Shown here: piece after piece, positions 1-8,435 of the stretch
How positions within the stretch are numbered: the first letter of the stretch is position 1
How the letters are laid out: every line of letters begins with the position of its first letter
Assembly: GCF_000516985.1 (NCBI RefSeq)
Contig: NW_006917091.1
Coordinates: forward strand, 2,174,670-2,205,943
Direction of reading: 5' to 3'
From: Pestalotiopsis fici W106-1
Taxonomy: Eukaryota; Ascomycota; Sordariomycetes; Amphisphaeriales; Sporocadaceae
Length of the DNA: 31,274 bases
Notes under the pieces: generated by a model
Told to the model about the DNA's origin: nothing
Database searches by the model: none
What the model saw: the letters and a program-made list of their open reading frames with translations, nothing else
Made by a program: the position numbers and the translations under genes

Positions 1-44
1 GAAAAAAAGAAAAAAAAAAAAAAAAAGGTAAAGAATGCACTTAC

Positions 45-2025
45 GTGTGTCTCTCTCTTGCTGACACTCTTCCATTTGCTGGGTAATTTGCTTGATTTCA
101 ACATCTAGCTCGCGTTTGTCCTCCCGAATCTGTTTCTTTTGCGATTTCAACGCGGCAAGAGTCTGTTCTATCTCCTGTTCCGTCAGTGGAGTCTGCTCCT
201 CGGTTGGCTGAGAGTTTTCCTTATCGCTCCAGTCTGAAACCGAGTCTTCTGAATCATCAGTATCAGAAGAGGCATGATTTTTGCGGCTCTTGGATGATGT
301 GTTCTGTCGCTTGCGCTTCTTGTTGTTCGACTTCTCAGCAGGTGCGTAGACTGTCTCGCCCTCAGATGCCTTGGTTCGAAGGTCATCCCAAATGTCCCAT
401 TTGGTTTCAATATCCTCAATCGTTTCATTATAGCCGCGCTTCTTTGCTCTCAAGTCAACAACTTTCTTCTTCAATCTCTCTTTGGTGCGTTTGAGATCTT
501 CAGAACGCTCGTAAGACTCGGAAATCTCCTCGTCTATGCCTAAACTCTCTGAAGCCTCGAGGACTGAGATGTCGTCTGTTTTGGAGCATATAAACGTGAC
601 TGCAGAATAAGTTCCGTCAAACTTGAGCTGGCGCTTGAACGAATCGCCCAGAAGTGTCTTGGCTGTCTTGTCGTCCACCGCGCGATTGATGGGTGCCACA
701 ATCCACAGTCCGGTGCAGGCTTTCATGTAGTTTGCCGCCACAGCTGCTCGGGCTGCGTTGGAATCTTGAACACCCGGCTAGAATGATACAGCCATTAGCA
801 TTGTTTTCTTCAACCAGGTCGATCCTGGGCAAAAGTCTTGAGGATTTGATTGTAATTACTAAATACTCCACGAACGAGAGCGCATGTGAATTTGAACCAC
901 CATCCTAGAGTTGAAGACAAGTATGAGACTTACCAAATCTACAATGACAGCCCCGGTCGAAAGGGCAGTGGCCTTTGTATAGATCCTGACAACCTTGATC
1001 AAGGGCCAGTATTCCATGGGCTGGTCTTTGCGGTTTCTATCACCTCGCTCCTTCTCCTTGCTGTCCACATAATGCTGCATTCTTCGAAAGAGATCCTTGG
1101 ACGTTGTCTCGGTAAGCTTCTTTGTTGTTCCCAGGACACGAGACACAGCACCGTCAGCCGCAAAGCGCTCTGGGGTTCCAGTGGCCAGCATTTCTTTCGT
1201 CTTGTTGGGATAGACGGCTGTCAACTTGGCATACGCAACTCCCGCATCGCTGTCGCTGTTGTTGCAATCGCGTGAGACCTCGCCATTGCCGTCTAGCAGG
1301 TCCTTGAAGAGAACTCCAAGCTCACGAATCCAGTCCTGCTTCGAGATGAACTCTATTTCAGCGCGGTAGAGTTCATCGGGGTTCACTGAGTAGTTGTAGG
1401 AAATCTCGGTGGGGGAAGCTGTGCAGGCTCTCATACAATTGGTTGGAAGTAGGCGTTCTTCATCCAGGAGAGCATTAATGACGCTGCTCTTGCCAGCGCC
1501 GGTGTTGCCGACGACTCCAACAATGGTCTTTGCGGGCTTGGCACGCTCTCTAAGGTCTTTGATGGACTTGACCCATGCCTTGATGTCGTCGTTGTCCGAG
1601 GTCAGAGTGGAAAGCAGCCCGTCTAGTACCTGGACGCCAACCTTGACGCCTGCTTCGAGAGTCTCTGGATTATTCAAGGCAACGATTTGCTGAAGATAAT
1701 TGGTCTGAGATGAATCGTCGAGGTCATCCTTGTCGGGCTTTTTATCCGGCATAGAAGCGCTGTCTATGCTAGGCTCGGGCTTTGGGTAAAGCATCGGCTG
1801 AGCTGAAGTCCGTGAGGGTGATGCTCCGCGACTAGGTGCAGACACCAGTGGTGTGGCCACTACCGGTTCCGTCTTCACATGGGAGCCAGCAGGAGGAGTG
1901 GGAAGAGCTGGCATGCACGTCGAGGCAGACCCTGGCAAGACATTTTCCCGGCCAGGTTCCGGCTTCACGGCGACAGTAGAAGTTTGCCTGACCACAGCCG
2001 GGCCCGGCGGGTAATCCTCATCCAT
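45..2025 (-). CDS. SLIP-GC-like dynamin-family large GTPase, 3' end outside window
   Basis: Partial gene. Exon 1 is 2025-934 and exon 2 is 777-45; the second donor (GTAAGT, 44-39) opens an intron with a T-rich start that runs off the left edge. The in-window 608 residues carry a disordered N-terminus (about 1-105), then a Dynamin_N-type G domain. G1 is GNTGAGKS at 173-180, the candidate G2 Thr is in SPTE near 204-207, G3 DLPG is at 363-366 and G4 SKTD at 429-432. A basic KKRKRQ patch (about 517-522) suggests nuclear import. Charged stretches at about 450-500 and 563-608 look like coiled coil. The 156-nt phase-0 intron falls exactly between DL and PG of G3, and splicing restores the motif, which supports the model. 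The family acts as nuclear GTPases; the substrate is unknown. The start is the first ATG of the open frame. An AG at a CT-rich tract just upstream could end a leader intron. Confidence 0.85.
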
Positions 2026-2972
2026 CCTGGGCGGTCTTCACGACTGGAAAGGTAGAGAATTTGACTGATTCAATGAATTGTGGGGGGCCACATTGATTGC
2101 GTGAGACGGAAAAGGGCCAGAAGGGGGTGTACCGATAATTCGTACCTCGCGCGTGGAGGGTTTTGGGTGGTGGTGAGGTCTTCCGCCAATATGTGGTTAG
2201 CCGAAGAATTATAGGGCAGTGAGACAGGCTACGGCCAATTGTACTCGTGCTTTCCACGAACCAGGCCAATCTGAGGTTGGATTATGAATTGTCAGGTGTT
2301 TAACAAGACTGGCCCAACCATGAGGCATGTGTGTGACTAAGTGTAATGGTTGAAATACGGCCAACTTGCTGTTTGTGCTTAACGCGTCTGGGCGGAAACT
2401 ACGCATTTTAGAAACTACGCGTCGAGATCTGGGGAAGCAACGGGGTCGTTTAAACCCCCCACTTGGCGCGTTTTCTTCTAAAGATTAGTCGGAGGGACGC
2501 TGGTACAGAGTACGCCCGCCAGGCCCCACCGTACACAAAGGTGGAACACTTCATACTAGTATTATACTCTATCTACCGTACATACACCTAGGTACACCTC
2601 GAACGAAAGACAGAGAGAGCATCAGTCCATTATGATAATCAGCTATATATGTACGCATGTAGATGGAGAGTTGGAAAGTGACATTTCTCTTCTCATTTTT
2701 TTATCAATCATTCAATCGTGGCAAGTATGAAATATCGCTAGCCAAACAAGTCCCAGTAGCGCCTCATAACTTGACTTGAGTAAATGCACGAATACCACAC
2801 ATGGGCACCCACGCTTATATTCACATTCTTATTCCATCTCATTGTCGTGGGCAGAGACTCTCATTTCCCTCGCCAAATATAATAATGACTTGCCACGATA
2901 GCACATGTTATTCATGACGCACACCACACAGGCTATATTGAGTGCGCTTGGAGCAGTCAGTCGGTAGATGAT
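2026..2972. other. Spacer between GTPase start and cytochrome b561 stop
   Basis: About 950 bases without a gene I can support. It should hold the promoter and leader of the GTPase gene (near 2026-2500) and the 3' region of the cytochrome b561 gene (about 2600-2972). A perfect palindrome-based ACCTAGGTAC lies at 2586-2595, one of several related CCTAGG/GGTACC motifs in the spacers of this window. Open frames here are short and resemble nothing I know. Confidence 0.6.
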
Positions 2973-4055
2973 TCATCTTCGTGGAGAGTATGATGACACG
3001 GAGGAGTTTGAACTGCTTCCGCGTCCACGCTTCATGGCTCCGAGCTCCACGCCTCTGCCGTCACGCCTGGTGTAGATCGGTCCGCCATTGATTGGCTCGG
3101 ACGAGTACGGCGAGCGCGGGTCGCGGCCGCCCAGCCTCCTCCCACCGGCACCGGCAGCGGCTGCGGTAGGCACAGCATTGCTGCGGCGTCTACGCTCGCC
3201 AATGACGGCTGCAGCGACCCACGTAAGCCACACAATGGCGGCAATGACGGAGTATGCAATGACGGCCGGCCTGCTGGCGCGGGCCAGCTGAAGCCCAAGG
3301 CCGCCATTTATGATGCCCAGTGTGACTGCGATACGGCCGACCCAAATATGGGCGTGTGAGCAGGCAGTGCGGCATCCTAGACGTTTGAACCTGAGATGAT
3401 GGAACCATCCCAGGGCGGGCTGGAAGAAGAGGACTACTAGTATAATTATGCCGATTATTGGATGAGCATTCGCTGTAGGAATGGAAAGCTGCAGGTCTCT
3501 GTGAGCCGTGGCCATGAGAAGGTGGAGGAGAAGAAAAGATCTCAGCCGGAACTCACCAAGGATCGTCCATCTGGTGGAATACGGACCATGCGCACGAGGT
3601 ATATACCAAGAGCCGCAGCAGATATAAACACGGCATACGCAATCAGCTGAAATATACCATGAACGAGCCATGTCAGCCGTCCGGGAACCAGTCTCATGAT
3701 GATGGCCCCGATGGGAAAGAGTCCCACAAAGGCGAGCGCAGCAAGGGCTCCATGGGCAGTGCGATATCGAGTCGCTTTAGCATAATCGATGCCAATCCCA
3801 CTCCCGAAGCCGCTTCCGAAGCCGTCGTCATCGTTACCAGAGCCACCGTAGTAGTAGCCCCATCCGGGACCACCGCCGTCATAATCATCACCCCACTGGC
3901 CTCGCGCGTGTGCTGTCGTTGCTAAATATTGAAATGTACACATCGGTTAGCACCATGTTCTTCTGCAGCGTGTTTCATCATGAAACCTCCAGCTGACCCA
4001 GCGACGTCCACGGTAACTCACCCGAAGCGAGCAAACCAAGAAATGTCAAATACAT
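2973..4055 (-). CDS. Cytochrome b561-type transmembrane protein with signal peptide
   Basis: Three exons: 4055-4022, 3921-3557 and 3488-2973, with introns GTGAGT...TTTAG and GTGAGT...TGCAG. Phases agree (1, then 0) and give 304 aa. Exon 1 encodes only MYLTFLGLLAS; joined to exon 2 it makes a signal peptide ending near residue 15-19. A Gly/Tyr/Asp-rich extracytoplasmic stretch follows (20-57). Five hydrophobic helices lie at about 68-90, 96-122, 140-162, 178-200 and 207-230. Candidate haem-b ligands are H68, H99, H142 and H178 or H180, the four-histidine pattern of the b561 core that carries electrons across membranes. The tail (231-304) is basic, Ala/Gly- and Ser-rich, and probably cytosolic. 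No DOMON or dehydrogenase domain is fused, so the electron donor is unknown. Starting at the longer internal frame instead would lose the signal peptide, so I prefer the spliced start. Confidence 0.8.
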
Positions 4056-5060
4056 TGCGATGATGTATGCTTCGGTGAACGGACTGCTCCTTTTTATCTT
4101 GATAGGACGTCCACAAGGGATGACTAGGGGGGAAAACAAACAAAATGAGTATCACACCACTCGAGGATTATTCTTGAAATTACTTCAAGATTATGAGGCT
4201 CCCCGAAACAATTCCCGGAATTTTGGGAAATAAATTTAAGAAGATGCAGATATGAAAGAAAAGTATGTCGACAACGCTGAAAAGGAGAATGCTGAAAGTC
4301 CACACCTTAAGCACCTCTGACCCAGCCATGAATAAATACGGCAACATGCGTAAGCTTCTTATGCGCAGCTGAACTGGCGCCACGGACGTCCCCAATGGGG
4401 ATGTGCGACTCCGTTACTTTCGGCATATGCGCGGTCAAAAGACCGACAGCGAATGGAATCACTGCCTATTGGCAATTAAGTCCCGACCACCCAACGTTAC
4501 TGGCTGCGTATGTATTCAAGAATAAAGTGGTAGGGTAAGAGGCTGGCAGTATCACTCTCAGACCCCGTCTCGGAGCTGTTCACGTAGCTGATTTCCATAC
4601 ATACCCGTGTCTGCAAGGAGGGGTAGAAAAAGAAAAAAAAATACTTCAGGGTCCAGTTCTTTTATTGCTCCGGGCTTGATGAGGCAATCTGCACATGAAC
4701 GAGTATTACCAGCCAATAAGCAACGAAAAATCCGTTTGATGTCATGGACAGAAGGAAGAAAGCCCACATACTGAGCTCCGAGTGACTATACATATTATTA
4801 CAACATAGACTGCAGGACAATCAATAGCAAGTGAATATAGATCGACACGGGTCCGTCGACTGTCTGGATTGCTTGCCATAATGGCGCTTTTATGAGTAAT
4901 GAAAACGATATCTATGGACGTGCCCTAGTTGGAATGCAAACCTTTATCGCGAAGCCTTTACTTTATCAAGATGATGCAGCCTATCGCATGATGTCCACGA
5001 CGCCGAAACCCCTTGGAAATGATGAATCTATGTGGTGGAAATCGAGTCATGACACGGTCT
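4056..5060. other. Spacer between cytochrome b561 start and UBX gene stop
   Basis: About 1 kb. The left part should be promoter and leader of the cytochrome b561 gene; the right part the 3' region of the UBX gene, with a minus-strand AATAAA near 4661-4666. A hydrophobic minus-strand frame at 4180-4395 has no recognisable domain and no supporting context. I see no RNA gene or repeat of note. Confidence 0.55.
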
Positions 5061-6701
5061 TTACTCGTCCTCGATAAACTCGATCATGACCGTTCCGTTC
5101 TTCAGGCCAGCTTGCTCAATCGTAGCTTCGAGTCTCTCAATCAAATCACCTCCAGGCTGGGCCTTCAACTCAAATACCAGGCCATCCTTGCCCTCCAGTG
5201 GCTCTGCCTTGAGCCACTCATAGATTCGCTGTACTGGCTCTGCTGTTGAAAAGCGGCGAATAACTCGGCCAGCTGGATGTCGGAACTGAATACGAGTAGT
5301 GCTGGCTGGGTTGTTCTCTGGTTCTACATGAGGCCTATCTGACGGGATTGCCGCAAAGGGAGAAGCAGGCTCTTGAGTGACCGCAGTCTCTTTGCCCTTG
5401 TCAAGCTCCGGGACAGATTTAGTCAGCGCATCGGGGTCCTCTTCACTGGTCTTGGATGGGCCACCACCATTTTCCATGCTGTTTTGGAGTGCCATTTCGA
5501 GCATTTCCTCCTCAGTCATACGATCAACGTCCACTTTCTTTGCCTTTGGCTTTGTTTTCGGGACAGGGTTTTTGCTGTTGGCGGCTAAGCTGTATCTGTC
5601 AAGAAATTCGATGAGATCCGAATAGAATTCTCCCTTGTCAGGAAATGGCAGCCCCGACCACAGCTTTACCTGCTCGCCCGTCCGCGGGTCAATGATAGCA
5701 ACGTAAGGATAGTTGCTGGCATTTTCGTGCTGGGAAAAGTAGAAGCCAAGATATTCTTGGCCACGAGGGTTGTCCTTGTCGAACTGCATAAAGATAAAGT
5801 GCTCCTGAAGCAGGGATCTGATGTTGGCGTCCTTCCAGTGATCGCGATTCAGAGTCTGGCAATTGAAGTCGGATGAGTCTTGCACGTTAACAATGATCCA
5901 CTTCTTTTCTTCCTTGCCCTCCTCTCTAGCATCTTCCCAGGATAAATGAGATATGATATCGTACGGAGGTCTGAACATGTCGGCAAGTCGTTGCGATCGG
6001 CCGCCAGCCGGCCGGGAGCTCATGGGTACAGGCGGCACACCTTCACCCGGGGCGATCGGTTCATCCCATACTGACTGGCTGAAGGGGTTTGCTGGTTGAC
6101 CTGCACAATAGTGTCAGTGGGGAATTGTGTACACGCGATGGGGGAGGCAAGCACGTCTTGCACACATACTAGGCGGTTGTCTTCTGCGGCGCAGTTGCTC
6201 CAGGACGGCAGCTTCGCGGTCATCCTCCAAGCTCCAAGCTGGATTGGGGGCAACAAGGGTCTCGGTGGTTCGGCTCATGGGTGCTCTCACTTCATCGGCA
6301 GCGGCACCCCCTTGGCCATAAATCTCCTCCTGTAGTCGTCTTGCCATGGCAGCGTCGTCCTCTTCCTGGGCAGCTCTGGCGACAGCAGCGACGTCGTCAT
6401 TGTCATCATCATCATCATCGCCACCTTCGGCCATGGCTATGTCATCGTCGTCGTCGGAATCAATCGTAATGACGCCGCGGGAGTCTTCGCGGCCGGTCAA
6501 GCGTCGTGGATCGCGAGTAGAGGAAGGATGGGCTGAAGTTGTATGCGTATCGCTTGTGAAGTTGGCTGCCAGTTCGGGGCTCTCGAAGAATAGCTGAATC
6601 GCCTGCATCTGGTCGTTTCCAGAGATCTCGAGATAACCTCGGGCGACTCTCTCATTGTCGGTGCCAGTAATGGCCATGAACTGAGCGACGTCTTCATCCA
6701 T
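5061..6701 (-). CDS. UBA-UAS-UIM-UBX protein, Cdc48/p97 adaptor (Ubx5/UBXN7 type)
   Basis: Two exons, 6701-6170 and 6100-5061, split by a 69-nt intron (GTATGT...TGCAG, phase 1); 523 aa. Domains in order: N-terminal UBA-like fold (about 4-42, with ARGYLEISGND and a following AIQLFF helix); VITIDSDDDDD at 77-87 inside an acidic tract (to about 103); a helix rich in E/A and R/L (110-127); a thioredoxin-like UAS domain (about 218-349); a UIM-like helix EEEMLEMALQNSME (374-387); and a C-terminal UBX domain (about 446-523) ending in TVMIEFIEDE. Proteins with this order tether ubiquitylated substrates to the Cdc48 segregase and upstream of the proteasome. The UBX loop that binds Cdc48 usually reads FPR; here the matching place reads AQPGGD, so binding may be altered. 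Start: first ATG, with none in the same strand for about 220 nt upstream. Confidence 0.9.
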
Positions 6702-7548
6702 GACGGGCAGACTTGGAGGGGGACTTCGGCTATAGCTTCACCGGGACGCGATGGGCTGCGGTACAATGCCTAGTAGTAAATTATGAGGGGAGTAACGAAA
6801 TTCGGACGTCTAATGTTGACGACGATTGTCGTCTTCAGTCCGTTAGCGACTGCTGTTGGAAGAATGAAAATAGAGGTGTGGCGGTCGCGGTGGCACTATG
6901 TTGGGTGCGATCGATTCCAAGCATGAAGGAACCAGTTGAGTGCTGCTGCTGATGGATCAAATTGATGGCGGGGTGCAGTTGTCAATGGAAAAGGTACGTA
7001 CGTCTGTACTTTGATGTTGGGCAGGAAGACGGGCGGATGGGCAGGTACCTTCTACCTTGCCTAGCGTGGTGGGTGGTGGGTGGGTGTCGGATCAGTTACC
7101 GTCATTGAAGGTAATAGTACCTACATTACTTTACACTACAAGGTTCCAGACAAGACCTCCTCACCTGGTGTGTGGTGGGCTGCTAAGAAATCTTGACTTA
7201 TATAAACGAATTGAGGAAATTTCGACAGCTTGGATATGTCGGAGATCATACGGGCATTAGTTGAAATGCATGTTCCCCAGGCAAATGCCTTTTTCCTTCT
7301 TTCTCTCCTCTTTTCTGCCTGTACTTGCTTCCCTGCTACCCGAGGCTCACTCAGACCTTGGTGAAACGAGGCAAATTCTAGGTTATACTACCTTGGTGTG
7401 CCCAAGGCAGAGATACGCTCGTCAAGATGGTCGACAAGCAGGAAAGCAAGGAACAAAGATTGGTCGAGGCCCAGAAGACGCTTGACTTATGAAGATGATA
7501 GGTACCGCGAGCGACGAGAAACCAAGGTCACGAAGCAACTTGCCCCAG

Positions 7549-7659
7549 TACCTACATACCTACCTATCTACATACCTACCTACCTACATACCTACCTACA
7601 TACCTACCTACATACCTACCTACATACCTACCTACATACCTACCTACATACCTACCTAA
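7549..7659. repeat. 12-bp minisatellite, unit CTACATACCTAC
   Basis: About nine copies of a 12-bp unit built from TAC/CTAC words, the first ones degenerate and the rest nearly perfect. Because 12 is a multiple of 3, the plus frame reads as a periodic Tyr-Leu-His-Thr peptide, which is not evidence of coding. Confidence 0.9.
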
Positions 7660-8057
7660 CCAAGAGGCAACCTACCCTACTGTAACGCAAACTCTGCCTC
7701 CCAATCGGCAGAGGCTGATTTACGTGCCGCTAAGCTGTTCCTCGGGAGCCTGTTCAAGTGATAGTGATGCAAATACGCGGTAGACATACAGTGAGGCAAC
7801 CAAGCAGGTACTTAGAGCTGAAGTAATTGCGCATGCATGACTGACCACTCACTGCCTGTATGGATGCCTCACACTCCACGCGCGGGCCCAGTTGGTTTTT
7901 TTTTTTTTTGTTTTTTTTAAAAATAGTATCCAAAATCAACAACAAGTTGACCCGGGCATCCTAAACAATGAGACAACGGAGGTCACTTTGTTCGTTGTAT
8001 CTCAGCCCTGTGGGCAAGTCTATTCATCAAGCGACAAGCAGTACCAAATCAATGCCT

Positions 8058-8211
8058 GAATAAAAGAAGAATAAAAGAAGAATAAAAGAAGAATAAAAGA
8101 AGAATAAAAGAAGAATAAAAGAAGAATAAAAGAAGAATAAAAGAAGAATAAAAGAAGAATAAAAGAAGAATAAAAGAAGAATAAAAGAAGAATAAAAGAA
8201 GAATAAAAGAA
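8058..8211. repeat. 11-bp tandem array, 14 perfect copies of GAATAAAAGAA
   Basis: Fourteen identical head-to-tail copies of GAATAAAAGAA, followed at 8212 by a degenerate GAAAAAG. Purines fill the plus strand except for one T per unit. The AAAA tract recurs every 11 bp, close to one helical turn. The array lies downstream of the ECM29 stop on the minus strand. Confidence 0.97.
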
Positions 8212-8332
8212 GAAAAAGACATCGAGACATCAAGACACCGAAACACCGAAACACCAGATGTAAGCCAAACACTAAACAATCACCCGTATTCTATATCGTT
8301 GTCCTTGCATTTTGCTACTGTGTTTTTTAGAA

Positions 8333-8349
8333 GGGGGGGGGGGGGGGGG
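8333..8349. repeat. G17 homopolymer tract
   Basis: Seventeen consecutive G on the plus strand (C17 in the sense of ECM29), just beyond the ECM29 polyadenylation-signal candidate. Such tracts are often length-variable and are hard to sequence, so the exact count may be unreliable. Confidence 0.9.
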
Positions 8350-8379
8350 CAACACCTCTCTCAATCATCTAATCATCTA

Positions 8380-8385
8380 TTTATT
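8380..8385 (-). terminator. Candidate poly(A) signal AATAAA of ECM29
   Basis: The minus strand reads AATAAA about 50 nt past the ECM29 stop codon, in an ATAAATAAAT context, at a normal distance for a fungal 3' end. Fungal signals are loose, so this is only a likely site. Confidence 0.4.
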
Positions 8386-8435
8386 TATCGTCTATCTCTA
8401 CGGTTACTGGAAATTGCTTGTCTAGGCAAGCTCTC

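Larger units (their letters stand above)
6702..8435. other. Spacer with two tandem arrays between UBX start and ECM29 stop
   Basis: About 1.7 kb without a supported gene. The left half (6702 to about 7260) is the presumed UBX promoter and leader. The right half contains a 12-bp array, a T-tract run (about 7896-7918), an 11-bp array and a G17 tract, described separately. Open frames across the arrays come from the repeats themselves. Confidence 0.65.

Noticed and set aside
3542..3943. Cytochrome b561 start inside exon 2 without the small first exon
   Set aside because: The in-frame residues before 3921 translate an intron end (CT-poor TTTAG acceptor). Splicing to 4055-4022 restores a proper signal peptide with matching phase.
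4180..4395. 71-codon hydrophobic minus frame
   Set aside because: No domain, no splice partner and no promoter context; it lies in the upstream spacer of the cytochrome b561 gene.
7549..8211. Possible CRISPR-like array
   Set aside because: The repeats are direct tandem units with no unique spacers, in a eukaryotic context.
8027..8279. Hydrophobic Phe/Leu/Ser-rich frames on the minus strand
   Set aside because: They are made by the 11-bp array: a stop-free unit whose length is not a multiple of 3 reads open in every frame with the same periodic peptide.
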